Assembly: GCA_036971615.1 (NCBI GenBank)
Contig: JAYKKR010000005.1
Span: 1,612,001-1,676,000, forward strand
DNA from: Amyloporia xantha
Lineage: Eukaryota; Basidiomycota; Agaricomycetes; Polyporales; Adustoporiaceae
Length of the DNA: 64,000 bases
Direction of reading: 5' to 3'
In this document: positions 23,101-35,071 of the stretch, piece after piece
Layout of the letters: every line of letters starts with the position of its first letter
Position numbering within the stretch: the first letter of the stretch is position 1
The notes under the pieces: generated by a model
What the model was told of the DNA's origin: nothing
The model's database searches: none
Seen by the model: the letters and a program-made list of their open reading frames with translations, nothing else
Position numbers and translations under genes: made by a program

Positions 23101-23365
23101 GTTCAGCTGCGGCAGCGTACACGTGGTTCATTCAATGGGCGCCTAATCCTTATGCGTGTCCGGGCTATCCACCGGCACTGCAACCCCCACTTGCATATGC
23201 ATTGTAACGATACATCCGGGATTCGTTCGCATACTCACAACAGTTGCCCAAAACATTTACAAAGGTTCATTTGCTCACTGCCCGTGGAAACTGCCAAATC
23301 ATAACAAGTTTGCGACGTCTACATTTACGCTTGCATGAGTCGAAGTCCTGAATCCAGGTATTGGA

Positions 23366-26300
23366 ATGTCTGGTATGTTTATTTACTCCCGTATATGGGG
23401 GCGCATCTCATGACTTACTAGCGCGTAGATTATGCTACATTTGCACACTCCGACTTTGATCCAAATGAGTACGCGAACGCCATCCTAGCCGGAGAACCGT
23501 ACCCTCCTCAGGCAGGTAAGACAAAAGCTGCCAAGAATGCTAGCTTCGAACCCGCCAATGAGGATATATCCGTGGCTATCTCAAAACTCAACTATAGTAT
23601 TGAAGACGTAGATAAGCAGCTCAAGAGCGTGGTTAGTTCTATCCACGCTTCGACATTCTCTGATTTACTTGACCATGTGTTATCAATAATACAGGTCACT
23701 GCTCATCACGAGGAACTCCTTGTGCAAGCGGCGGGAGTGACGGGACTGGAGGGCTCTCTTTCGCTGGTGCGTAACGGTGTGAATGAACTTGATTCGTACT
23801 TGGAAAAGTGAGTGAGTGGCCTCAATTTCTAGTCGCCGCTTCACTGGTCGGACTGTGCCTGCTGTCTAACGTCGTAAATGCCGTCAGGCTTCGCCTGAAA
23901 GTCCGAGTACCATACCGGTCTCTACAAGGCAATGTCACCAGACTGGAGCATATCCAACAGGCATTGGATATCCTCCGGCGCATGTCGCGCTTCGTCATTC
24001 TCACTCGCAGGTTGGAGCTCCAGCTGGTCGAGATGAACAAGGGTGAAAACGTTGATTCTGACAACGCGAAGGCTTCTGTGGAAGCAAACCGTTCGCCAAA
24101 GCACCCTGACCAAGATACGGCCGCCGCTCTCAACCTTGCAAACGTCGAAGATGAGAAAGAGCGAACGATTGCGAAGGCAGCGCTGACGGTGGCTGAGTTA
24201 AGTCAGTCGGATCACTTACGCTAGTTGGCCTCGCAGCTGATGCGTCTCATCAGCTGCCTTACTCGATGACTCTCAGTCGGAACCGTCTTCTAGTGCAGAC
24301 GGCGGCGATGCCTCGAGCGAGGGTAAAACGCCTCTCAGCTCGATAAAAGCTGTGGCTACATATTTGCCATATATTGACTCGGCGCGAACGCGCATCACGG
24401 CCGATATGGAGGTGATGGTGATGACTGGCTTAGCAGACCTCGTAAGTTCCTTGCGGCAAGTCACTTGGATTGTGATGAAAGACCTGTTTTTGTAGAACCA
24501 ATCTCTTCTGGCGTCATCACTTCAGACTGCACACAACCTTCGCGTACTTCCTGGTCTGGTGCAGGATTTAGTCACTGACTTAGCAGAAGCTGTGGACGGC
24601 AGGATCCGCCACGCGTTTGATATCTCGCGCATATCTAAGGAAGTGCTCGCTCAAGGTACGTCGTTTTGATGTTGTTTCGCCTTCAATCTCCTTCACTGAC
24701 GACTGTTCGGTATACAGAACCAAAGTCTGCATCACACGGACTGGCGTATAAGTCACGCGTGCGAACTGAACCGACAAATGCGACGGCGCCGCAATATGCT
24801 GCCGCACTGTGGAGCAGCCTCGAGAGTCTGATCGAGGAGATGACAAGTTGCTGTATAAAGGTATGACCTTAATCGCTTTTTGCTACTCTAGCATATGAAT
24901 TTATGCATTTGCAGGTGTATGCGTTGGAGAATGTCCTGAAACTCAAAAGAGACACTGTCACTCAAGTCGTCTTCCTGGACGAGGCCATGAAGGTCGGTAG
25001 ATTCTAGTCACGCTTTCAGCCTCGAATGCCATCGGTGACACGACAACTTGATGATAGATCCTGGAGAATCAACCTAGTACCATCTTTTGGACTTCTCTGG
25101 GCCGATCGCTGGAAAAGCATGCACGAGACTCTGCGAAAGGTCACTGGGTTCACACAAGCGAGCCAATTCGCGCTGACTGAAATATGCAGGCTCGACTTTC
25201 TTGCAGCAAACGCTAAGCTCAGGCTATCCGAGATTACTTCGTCTCTTCCAGTCGTTCTTCGCCAAAATCGCCGTTCAGACGGACACCGTCTATACCCAGA
25301 CTCAACAAAGGTGCCATCTTTAGCCATGCTTGACGATGGACATGCGTAATTTATCATGGTTTAGTCCAGAGACGATCATCGTCCTCCGTGCCCTTTCCAA
25401 CTTTGAGTCACTCTATCTCTCCCGCTCCTCGAATAGGCTGAATGAAGTCGTGGGTCAAGCCTTTGCGAACGGATCGCGTTCGCCACCGGGGGTGTCAGAG
25501 GGCGTGAATATCGCGCGCACGGTTGCGAACGAGCTCGACTCGGCTAAATTCGATCCGCTGCTTGTTAGATCTGTTGCACAGCACGTGGCATCTGCGCTGG
25601 AAATGTTGCTGTCGAGAGCTGACGGAATCGTGAGCATTCCATCGTCGTCATGGGTTACGAGCTGATGCAGTCCCATAGGTTACGAGAGAGCGCTCTGCTA
25701 CTATACTTGTGGGTCCCTCGGCGACGCCTGCCCAGGTAGTAAACGCGCAGCTTGCTAGTTGCCTGTACCATTGTTGGTCCCGTCTCGAAAAGCTACAAGA
25801 TGAATATCCGGAGGGCGTGCTCTCCTACTTCAAGTCGAGCATTGGGGTACGTGTACTTGTCTCTGTACAGTTGAGACCAGAATCTGATGTAAATCGTGCA
25901 GAGCATCACTCGTGCCTTTGAGCGCATTGTTGACCCGTTGCTCGCGGCGATTAAACGAGACCTTAGCGCGATCATTGCAAAGCTGCATCACATGGACTTC
26001 AGCGATGCAGTCGATCCGCTGTCAGCGATGGGTGGCGGGCCGAGTTTATACATGAAAGACCTGGTGGAGAAGCTGTCGTTTGTCAAGACCGAGATCTTAG
26101 GTCAATTCAACGTACCTGACGCGAGCCGTCAATGGTGGGTATCCATCTACCGATTGTTGCCGACGAAATTCACTCATTTATCTGATACTTGTTACATATA
26201 GGGTGATCATGATCGTCAAGTACGTGATCAAGACATTTGTTCTACATGCGTCGATCGCGAAGCCATTGGGAGAGAGCGGAAAGCTGCAGCTCACAAGTGA

Positions 26301-26789
26301 CATGACCGAACTGGAGTTTGGGCTGAGTGCTTTCATGACGGATAAATCGCAGCAGCAAGGCAAGCGAGGCACCGACTGGGAGAGCGTGGGCGATGATTAC
26401 CGTGCGCTTCGGGCCATGCGGTAAGTTACCCGATACGTCTCTGCCGCTTGTTGATTCTGACGTTCCGATCCAGACAGCTGCTGTTCTTAGATGATGCGAT
26501 GCTTGCTTCGCCAGAGCACACGGCCGGACTACCGCCGCTTATTGTGCTGCACCACATCCTCGTACGATCTCCGATCGCTTTGCCTCATACGTTGCATGGC
26601 TGGGCAGAAGCGGAGTACGTGCGATGGGTCAATGAACATTCAGAAGATGAAGCATGGACGCTCGTAGACGGCGACCTCACCCACTGGGAGAAAATGGCAG
26701 AGGTCGAGGGGAAGGGCTCTACAGAGGCTGCGGAGTACATACGATTGGCACGGAAGGTGCTGGCCAGCGCGATGAAAACCGGTGCATAG
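23366..26789 (+). CDS. COG5: conserved oligomeric Golgi complex subunit 5 (COG5)
   Basis: This is a subunit of the COG vesicle-tethering complex at the Golgi, needed for retrograde traffic and glycosylation. Fifteen exons (23366-23372, 23429-23631, 23695-23807, 23888-24201, 24254-24441, 24496-24655, 24718-24860, 24915-24992, 25058-25139, 25190-25310, 25365-25629, 25679-25846, 25902-26134, 26202-26420, 26474-26789) sum to 2610 nt, giving 869 residues. Recognisable family stretches are DFDPNEYANAILAGEPYP at the start, ISVAISKLNYSIEDVDKQL, a coiled N-terminal region, LLRLFQSFFAKIAVQTDTVY, and VLRALSNFESLYLSRSSNRL. The first exon is only 7 nt (Met-Ser plus one base). No defect was seen. Confidence 0.93.
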
Positions 26790-27371
26790 CACAAAGTTAG
26801 GCAGCCTTCCTATGATCAGCCGTTCATCCAGCACCCTACAAGTCGGCACTGATGACCTGTGTCTAATCTGCTGTGTGTTTTTACCTTCAAATCTACCATC
26901 AAAGAAGGCTGCTGAGTTGTGATATTTGCTCGAGTTCATGTTCCATCTGATTTATGACGGGTGATAGGAAACCTTGATTCCTCGCTTTGGAAGGACAGCT
27001 ACCTTGTTCATCTTCCCGTCACCAGGCCTTCTTCTGAACGTTTCTCGGCTGCGAATCTTACGACGAAGGCGATTGTGATATTTATGAATGTTGAGCTATT
27101 AACACTGTTCTTGGTGCCGAACGTGGTCAGAAACACCGAGCGTTACACGGGTTCTCTGTTGTATCTGTGTTGGCTTAGTTCCCGGAGGAGTGTCGCTTGA
27201 AAGTTCTGACATATTTCAGGCAGTCGATATGTCATTCAGACCGAAGTACGCTCTGTTTCAGTGACAGGTGACGTTGACGTGACGGGAAGCAAGGACTCTG
27301 TTCGGTGACCGTTCCTTCATCAAATGTCTACCTCTGCATTTCACCGGGCTGTGGCAAGCTCCACGCTCTGA
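26790..27371. other. intergenic region
   Basis: This is the 3' flank of COG5 and the promoter region of the hydrophobin gene. One plus-strand frame (26961-27200) is open, without family signature. The only element I would name is the TATA box listed next. Confidence 0.4.
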
Positions 27372-27377
27372 TATATA
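27372..27377 (+). promoter_or_regulatory. TATA box of the hydrophobin gene
   Basis: TATATA lies 91 bp upstream of the hydrophobin start codon, within the expected distance for a strongly expressed fungal gene with a short leader. Confidence 0.5.
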
Positions 27378-27462
27378 GGCCAGTCACCCGTTCGTTGACC
27401 TTAGCCAGCCCACTTTGCTTTCCATACCCCCCGACGCCGACCCTCTCATTTTGGAGTCGACC

Positions 27463-27926
27463 ATGATTTCTCGCACTCTCATTGCTCTCACCTTCGTTTT
27501 TTCAGTCCTTGCAGCGCCTCAAGGAAGTGGTTCTTCCCAATGCAGTGGCTCTGTCCTCTGTTGCAACTACATTTCTCCCGCTGGTTGCCCTTCCGTCAAG
27601 CCGGGGCTTCAGGCGCTCAACATCAGCGTTCCCGACGACACCCCTATCGGCGTTCAGTGCACTACGGGCGTTATCGGTGTTGGCGGTGGGAGCTCCTGGT
27701 GAGCGTCTTCCATTAAAATCTTCCCAACGACGAATATGTTAATGCTCTCATTCTTCAATCGCACAGCACGAATACTCCCGTCTGTTGTGAAGACAACCAG
27801 ATTGGCGGTGCGTTTCAGGGACAGGGATTGTAAAGGAGTTACGGATGCTTACTACTCTGAGGTGCTCTCGTCTTGTCTACAGGTCTCCTCGGCATTGGCT
27901 GCACGGCCATTCCTATAAGCATCTAG
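27463..27926 (+). CDS. class I hydrophobin with nine cysteines
   Basis: This is a small secreted amphipathic protein that assembles at air-water interfaces and coats hyphae or fruit-body surfaces. Three exons (27463-27698, 27767-27807, 27883-27926) sum to 321 nt, giving 106 residues. A signal peptide (MISRTLIALTFVFSVLAAP) is followed by the eight-cysteine pattern C-X5-CC-X32-C-X12-C-X5-CC-X12-C-X7. The long CC-to-C loop and spacing are of class I type. An additional, ninth cysteine sits in that loop (SPAGCPS), which is not part of the canonical pattern. The gene is intact. The intron positions within the cysteine core are in line with basidiomycete hydrophobin genes. Confidence 0.94.
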
Positions 27927-28738
27927 ATCCAAAGCAGCGTCCATGTTTTACAAGCGGTCGATATCATAGTGAGTGTCGTTTTAAAGGTTATGCGCGGAAC
28001 TGCACTAACTCTAGTTCATTGCAGCCATTCGCAGACTTTCCATTCTGATTGCATGTCATATGTTTTCGGAGTCTTTATAGTGATGCCGAAGATAAAATGA
28101 ATGTCGCGAGATTTCTGTCAATGGTCATTCACTTCGTCTCGATCGGTTTCTCGATCATATAACACGCATGATCGCACGACCTTCTCGATTGCTCGTCTGT
28201 GCCCGGAATGTCTGTCTCCAAAGGGCGTCAGGATTGTTCAATCTCAAACGTTGCACATAACGTGCCGTCTCATGGGTCCAGATTTATCCCCAGCCTTCAA
28301 GATCTATGGGAGATCTATTTCAAACTCCGCCAGGAAGAGTGGCTGAGGCTTGCCGCTTGAGCGTCGCAAAGAGACTCGGATCCAGTGCAGAGAGCAGTGG
28401 AGAACATCTGGAGCCGAGACTACACAGAGAGATGTATTCGCTGACTCAGGCGCTTCTGTGCTGTTTCTGATTCAGCAAACATCGTCATTTGTGCTCATAA
28501 TCCGCAGACGACATCCCATGCCACCTGAGCATTCTCCATTCTCCTTTGATCTCGCGCCGGTGAACGCGTTTCCCCCAACCTGATCTATCACAGAATAATC
28601 CCCGAGGCTGGGATCCCCGAGGCTGACATACCAGGAATGCACTCGCGGATAAAAGGGCACACTCTAGGAACATGCCTTTCAGCCACTCACTTTAGCTTCC
28701 CTCCCGTCTAACACGCTCGAAACAGATCCTCAACCATT
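27927..28738. other. intergenic region, promoter of the MDR oxidoreductase
   Basis: No gene was recognised. Close to the downstream gene there is a direct repeat of CCCCGAGGCTG (near 28601 and 28615) and a TATA-like GATAAAAG. The remainder has scattered short frames only. Confidence 0.4.
28648..28655 (+). promoter_or_regulatory. TATA-like element of the MDR oxidoreductase
   Basis: GATAAAAG lies about 90 bp upstream of the start codon at 28739, the same spacing as the hydrophobin TATA box. Confidence 0.35.
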
Positions 28739-30019
28739 ATGGTCCAGCAGAAAGCGGTCCTCCTCACAAAGGCGAAGGGCGACTTTGTCGTGGGCGCGAT
28801 CCCCATTCCCAAACCGGGCCCGGGTGAGATCCTCGTCAAAGTGCAGGCCACCGCCCTAAATCCAGCGGACTGGAAGATCCAGGCGTCCGACTCCATCGTC
28901 GAAGAATTCCCTGCCGTGCTCGGCTTGGATCTGGCGGGCACCTTCGAGGAACTCGGCCAGGGTGTTACAGCATTCGCGAAGGGCGACAGAGTGTAAGTTC
29001 GACGCAACCGTACCCTTGAGCGGAACCAGATTTGCTCATTTCCATGCTAGCCTCGCTCAGGGTGATCCTACTGCCGCCTCTGAGTATGGCTCATTCCAGC
29101 AGTATGCCCTCGCCAATGCAGACGTGACAGCCAAGGTTGGAGATTTATTTGCCGTATAATCGGAACCGCTAAACTCCTTGGCCTCACTAGGTACCAAGCA
29201 ACATATCTTTTGAAGAAGCGTCCACTATTCCTCTTTGCATTGTGACGGCCGCGCTAGGCCTGTACAACAAGATCCGTGGTGTTGGCTTGAGCCCTCCATG
29301 GGAGGCAGGTGGTCAAGGGAAGTATCAGGGCAAGCCATTCGTCCTCTTCGGCGGTGCGGGCTCAGTTGGACAATACAGTATGTATTTCACCCTCGTCCTC
29401 CACATCTTCTTGAGACAGCACCTCATCTCGCATGACAGCACTCCAGCTTGCGAAGCTCTCGGGCTTCAGCCCCATCATCGTCACCGCGTCTCCGCACAAC
29501 GCGGCGTACCTTAAAGAGCTGGGCGCAACTCACGTCATTGACCGCAGCCTCTCCGCAGACGCCCTCCGCGCAGAGGTCGCGAAGATCACGTCAGCGCCGG
29601 TCGAGCTCGCGTATGACGCCATCTCCACAGCAGACACGCAGAATGCCGCGTACGATCTCCTAGCCTCAGGTGGTGTGCTGGTGATAGTAGACCACCAGAA
29701 CATGATCGACGAGGCGAAGCGGAGTAGCGACAAGCGTATCGAGCAGGTCCACGGGGTGGTCACCGCGCCGCCGAACCTCGCCCTGGGCGTGATCCTGTAC
29801 TCCAAGCTGACAACATTGTTGGCAGATGGAACGATCAAGGTTCGTGCTCACAGTGCAGATAGCGCCGAAGCGGTGAACTGATGCCTTCCGGGTGTTAATT
29901 AGCCTAACCGTGTGGAGGTGCTCCCGAACGGGTTGCAGGGCATCATCAGCGGTGTGGAGAGACTCAAGGGCGGTGTGAGCAACGTGAAGCTTGTTGCACG
30001 CCCTCAGGAGACGGTCTAA
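28739..30019 (+). CDS. medium-chain dehydrogenase/reductase, zinc-independent quinone or enoyl reductase type
   Basis: This is a NADPH-dependent oxidoreductase of the GroES-like MDR superfamily. Five exons (28739-28992, 29051-29135, 29191-29377, 29439-29839, 29903-30019) sum to 1044 nt, giving 347 residues. The N-terminal GroES-like fold shows PGPGEILVKVQATALNPADW and LGLDLAGTFEELGQGV. The Rossmann nucleotide motif is GGAGSVGQY. The downstream LGATHVIDR stretch is typical of this family. The structural zinc cysteine cluster of alcohol dehydrogenases is absent. Such proteins are annotated variously as zinc-binding dehydrogenases, quinone reductases or trans-enoyl reductases; substrate cannot be told. 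No biosynthetic cluster partner is adjacent. Confidence 0.88.
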
Positions 30020-30808
30020 ATTGCGCAAAGTTCCTGATGCATATGAAAGGTATGTGTTGAATTGTCAACATATGGCTCTCATTAACTGGGATGCTATTAG
30101 GCTGGAGGTTCCCGATGATATATCATATTGGGGTATTACCCGTTGATATAGTGTTGCGCAGCTAGAAAGATCTGTACACTAATGTATTTGTATTGTGCAA
30201 GTCGTTCATGTCCATCCCTCGCTGCCTAACAGGCGGTGACTGGAGCACTAGCGTGCAGGTCAATGCTGCAACCTCTAGCGCTGATGATCAGGATCTTCTA
30301 GCAGGCTAAGGCCGAGGCAGTCTGTTGATCTCGAGGCAACGTTTCTACAGCTAAGTCCAGAACAGAGTAGTGTTGCTACAAGCTGAGTCGCATTGAGTGG
30401 AGGTGTAATAGCCAATCAGTAATTGCGGTTCAGATTGTCAGTGAGCTGTCGAGATTTCCGAATCGATCTGTCGGTTCGACCAGGCCGAACTCGTTCGATT
30501 CTAGAGCTCGGCAGCATTGAATTCGACTCGGCAACTAACAGTGCCTGTGTATATAACTTCGACTCTTTGGGAGGCGAACCAGGGTACTGCATTCTGGACT
30601 TACCCGCATCCACTACTGCTGGTTATACCGCACACGAAGCTGGTGCGACTTTGTGCAGTCGCTTCAATCTGGTTATGAGAGTCACGTGGCCGTGTCTTTG
30701 ACTCGACAATGATGATCGAGTAACGCCCATTCCAGCGTCACCTTGGTCTAAGAAAGCACAGGCCGTCCTGAGCAAAACTCACCCACTCTAGGTACGACCG
30801 TGTCCAGA
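30020..30808. other. intergenic region upstream of ILV6
   Basis: No gene was recognised. It contains the ILV6 promoter and the 3' flank of the MDR gene. A frame at 30423-30701 is open on both strands without signature. Confidence 0.4.
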
Positions 30809-32030
30809 ATGGCGAGTCTTTGTGCCAACGCTGCCCGGGTACGTGTCCTACCCTCACATGGGCTGAGACCTCGCTGTCTGTGGTCCACTCCATGCAGACG
30901 CTACTCAGATGCAGGGAATACGCCGCCGAAACCACCCCCGTCCATTGACGATTCAACTTCTGCATTGGACTACAAAAGGAGGACGACCTTGCAGCATCGC
31001 CCTCCACCGCTTCCTGCTATGGACCTGCGCCCCAGGTCAGCAGAGGAGGCTGTGACAAACATTTTATACAATACACCGCCGCCTAGTCTGCAGCCTTTCA
31101 AAAAGTGAGTCATGAGTCCATGTGGTAGAACGTACACAGTGTACTGATGCACTGGTTTATACGCGCAGACACGTCCTGAACTGCCTTGTACAAAATGAAC
31201 CGGGAGTGCTATCCCGCGTCGCTGGGATTCTGGCAGGACGAGGATTCAACATCGACTCTTTGGTCGTCTGTCGTACCGAGATCAGAGACCTGAGTCGCAT
31301 GTGCATAGTCCTTAGGGGACAGGATGGTGTCATAGAGCAGGCGCGCAGGCAGCTCGAAGACCTCGTAAGTTACCTCTCCACTCTCTAGTAATTCCCTCCC
31401 TTACCAGAACACCGCAGGTGCCCGTCTGGGCCGTGCTGGATTACACAAATACCCACTGTATAGAGCGGGAACTGCTACTCGTCAAGGTCTCCATCCTCGG
31501 GCCCGAATACGTCGAAGACCAGCTCCAAGGTGGACCGACCCACGAGCCCCGCCGGAGCGACGGCACGTCCGCTGGCTCGCCCACCTCGGAAAAGACCAAG
31601 CTCCAGCGAGAAATGGCGCTCGCCCGAAACTTCGAGCGCGGGATCCGGCCGGAGCAAGACACCCACTCTCCACCGCCCCTGACACCGACGCAGGCGCTGC
31701 ACCTGCGGAGCGACAACCTCAACGCGGTATCCGTACTCTCGTCGCAGTTCGGCGGCCGTATTGTGGACGTCAGCGAAAACAGCGTGATCGTGGAGATGAG
31801 CGGCAAGACGAAGAGGGTGGAGGCGTTCCTGGCCTTGTTGAAACCGTTTGGTGTCCTGGAGGCGGCTCGTACAGGTATGTCCCCACGCGCAGAGGGTTGC
31901 GAAGACGGTCTCACCTATGTTCGCAGGATTGATGGTGATGCCTCGGACGCCGATCGCTAGGTCGCCCGAAGACAGTGACGAGGGAGAGGAAGCTGCCGGC
32001 GTGGACGCTAGCCTGCTTCCTCCAGGCTGA
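30809..32030 (+). CDS. ILV6: acetolactate synthase regulatory (small) subunit ILV6
   Basis: This is the mitochondrial regulatory subunit of acetohydroxyacid synthase in branched-chain amino-acid synthesis. It confers valine feedback on the catalytic subunit ILV2. Four exons (30809-31104, 31169-31364, 31418-31874, 31927-32030) sum to 1053 nt, giving 350 residues. The N-terminus is Arg-rich and free of acidic residues, as in a mitochondrial targeting sequence. The ACT domain begins at HVLNCLVQNEPGVLSRVAGI and continues with GRGFNIDSLVV. A second ACT-like region holds LRSDNLNAVSVLSSQFGGRI. An acidic Pro/Ser insertion near residues 190-240 and the acidic C-terminal tail are common in fungal forms. 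The ATG at 30809 is preferred to an alternative upstream GTG. It converges on PDK1. Confidence 0.93.
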
Positions 32031-32304
32031 TATGCCCTATTACTCTATAGTCTACAACTAATCATACTGCCTCGCTCCATCTCAATGTCATCGTGATGGC
32101 TCGGCATGATACGGTCAGAAGTGAATACGAAACCGAACGAAATGTATGTGCACGCGCGAACGCGTAATCTACAAGTACATGTAAGTGCAACTAGAGATAA
32201 CCATTACATAAATACATTGCGTGTAGCCGTGTCCAACAACAGCAACGTCCCATCCCAAGCAGTGAAAATTACTTACAGTAGACGCTGATACGAATATAAA
32301 TAGT

Positions 32305-35071
32305 TTACGTCCGTGTTCGAGAGCCGGAAGCTGTCCGCGCCATGCCTGCCGCAGGCGTTTCTCTCTCGATAGCTTCACGAATCTTGCATATCCATGCACT
32401 GGCCATGGTTGGACTTGAAGCAAGAAAGCAATGTGACTTTGTGGGCTAAAGAATGCATTCATCATCAGCAATCTATGAAGACTCGAAAATACGCATGACT
32501 ACTTACCGTCATGACCACGAACTCACGCTCGCCCTTCGGCTCAACGCCGGAGATGATATTGCGCCCATCCTTCTCCTTCTCACAGGGCTTCACAAATAGG
32601 ACTGTCCTTATTTGTATAGGGCGGCCCGGCTTGCGCTTCACACACACGAGCCGATGGGTCGTAAGAACAAGCTCCCGAGTCTTGACTTTCTTCGGGGCAA
32701 CCGCCATCGCCAACAACCGGCTCGCTCGCCGTTTCGGACCGCTCGACTCTACACTGGATTTGAATATGTGTTCTTCACCAGACAGCAATAACGAATCCCT
32801 GGAAGAAACGTCGGGCGCGTCAGTCGAGATGCAAAGAAGCACGTTGGTGCAGACGTACAGTTCGGTGTCAGTTGGGACAACAGGGGTACCGGACACTTGT
32901 AGTGGCGTTTGAGCGCGATTTCGGCCCCGGTTGATGCCGTTCGTCTCTGCCTGGTCTACCGGACTGCCATCGGAAGAGCTCGTCGCTGAGCCTATTGAGT
33001 AAGAATCCACGACCGCCCCCATGGGCGCTGGCACATCAATAGGTTGCGCCCTCACGACCGTCGGGATATCCACCGGGCCCCCTCCACTATTAGGCGGTGC
33101 TTTGTCCGCCACGGCAGACCCTGCCAGTGGCACATCCGCAAACCGTACTCCAGACGTCCTGCCCTCGATGTTCTGATCCCGAAGCTCTGATGACGGCCTC
33201 AAACGTCCGGAATCTTGAGTGCTAGGCCCGGCAAGCGACGGGAAGACATATGGGCGTGTCTCCCCCATGGGCCCTACGTCTTCATAATAGGCATACCCTT
33301 TCGATGCTGCAGGCTCGGAGCCGATCGTGTAAGCTGTCGAGGCATCCTCATCCGACGCCCAACTAATGTCATCGTCTGGATCCTCCCCATCGCCTACCAG
33401 CTCGTCCCACGCGGCCCCAACATCTTCCCAGTTACGAACATTGTTCGAACTCTGATTCAGTGAAGGGCCCTGCTTCTTGACCAGCCCAGGCTCAAGGGGT
33501 GGGACCGGGTCCGTCCAGAGAGTGCCCCAGTTTATAGACGAGAAGAAAGGATGCCCGCGAAGCGCCTGCATGTCAAATCCACTTCCAGCGGGACCAGCGC
33601 CCAGGCGCTGCGCCGGATCGCGGACCTGCATCCACGCAGGCTGGTTCAGCACACAGCAATGGCAAAATACGTGGGAAAACGACAAACAAGGAGCTTCTGG
33701 ACCAGATCCTTCGCCTGTTCGTCGAAGCCGTCCGGGAACGAATAATCGAGCTGTTTGATCTTCTGCCAGGTGAGGTATTCAGACAGGCCCTGGAACGCAA
33801 AGCGTCCGGCGATCATCTGGTAGATAATGCAACCCAGGGCCCAGAAGTCGGAGCTGTGACATAAAGATAAGCCATCCGATGTTATCGACTGTGATAATCA
33901 AGGCGCACCTCTTGCTCGTCTCGCTATCCTCGAGCAGCTCGGGAGAGACATACTGCGCCGTGCCCACAAAGGTCTTGGTGCGTTCACCTGAGCCAATCAA
34001 ACACACAGCCAATCAGCGACGGAAGAAGCCGGCCGAGAAGGCACCGAACCTCCGGAGTCTAGAATCTTGCCAGTGCCAAAGTCTGTGATCTTGATCCGGG
34101 TCGCATCGTCCAATAGCAGATTCTCGGGTTTGAGATCGCTGTGCAGGTGGCGGCAGTCTCAGCATGGCGACAGCACAGATAATGAAAAAATGACTGACCG
34201 ATGGATCACGCCTTTCGAGTGCATGTAGCCTAGAGCATCCACGATTTGCGCAGCATAAAACCGCGCGCACGTGGTGGAAAGAGAACCCATGCGAGATATT
34301 CGAGACTGCAGCTCCCCGTTCCTAGCAAGGTCCAGGACAAAGTCTGGGTCAAGTCAGTGCCCCCAAAATGACAGCGTAAACAATAGTGTGTAGGCACTCA
34401 CAAAGACTCCATTCGTCCTGGAAGGCCCAATGTAGACGAACAATACCCGGGTGACCCGCGCCTAGTCTTACCAATGTGTTTTTCTCTGCGAGAGCGGTCG
34501 GCAGCTTTTCGAAGCGTTTCAGATGGTTCTTATCGAGTATCTTGATGGCATATTCCTGCTGGGTTGCTTTATGTTTCGCCAGCATGACCTGGTTATGTAA
34601 AAGTCGCATAATGACGACCGGCTAGGGGAAGGACGGAAATGAACTCACGGTCGAATACGAACCCTCGCCCAGAACCCTCCCAAACTCAAAGTCGGCAGCA
34701 CTAATGCCGACACGTCCGTTGACAGAGCTGTTCCGCGACTTGGACTGAGCGCGCGAGGCTTGGGGTCTCAGGTCAGATGGTCCGTCATCTGCTTCTTCAG
34801 CGAGACCCAGCTCTCGCGCAAGGTAGGCAGGTGGGCGGGAACCACGAGGGGTTGTGGGTGACTGTGGGCTCCTGGAACGGACACCGACGCGTGGAGACGA
34901 GAATGTGCGGAGAGGACGCGGGCGCAAGGGTGTTTGCAAAGTGAGGTCGGAGGTAGAGCTCGAGCTGGAGGAGGAGGAGATGACGGAAGCATTCCTGCTG
35001 AGGTCCGCTAAAGTCGGGGTGGGCTGGGGAGAGGAGTCCGAAGACGGGGGGGAGACGTGGACCTTGAGCAT
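32305..35071 (-). CDS. 3-phosphoinositide-dependent protein kinase 1 (PDK1/Pkh type) with C-terminal PH-like domain
   Basis: This is a master AGC kinase that phosphorylates activation loops of other AGC kinases. Nine exons (35071-34649, 34588-34402, 34343-34199, 34138-34050, 33987-33909, 33853-33688, 33625-32859, 32798-32507, 32445-32305) sum to 2289 nt, giving 762 residues. After a Ser/Pro-rich N-terminus the kinase domain shows GRVLGEGSYSTV, the Lys in YAIKIL, HRDLKPEN, DFGTGK, and TFVGTAQYVSPELL. In that last motif Thr replaces the autophosphorylated Ser of human PDK1. The AGC insert YYED and an acidic linker follow. The C-terminal region (LVLTTHRLVCVKRKPGRP, EFVVMT, ASAWICKIREAI) fits a PDK1-type PH domain. 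The 60 nt intron between exons 7 and 8 reads open and could be retained. It ends 275 bp from ILV6, tail to tail. Confidence 0.93.

Noticed and set aside
31441..31914. Minus-strand open frame (157 codons)
   Set aside because: Antisense to the ILV6 exon 3, which carries the conserved ACT-like region. A by-product of codon use in a GC-rich exon.
32799..32858. Coding insertion in PDK1 between exons 7 and 8
   Set aside because: The 60 nt segment is open and a multiple of three, but it starts GTACGT and ends CAG and encodes Cys-rich sequence unlike its surroundings. Treated as an intron, with retention not excluded.
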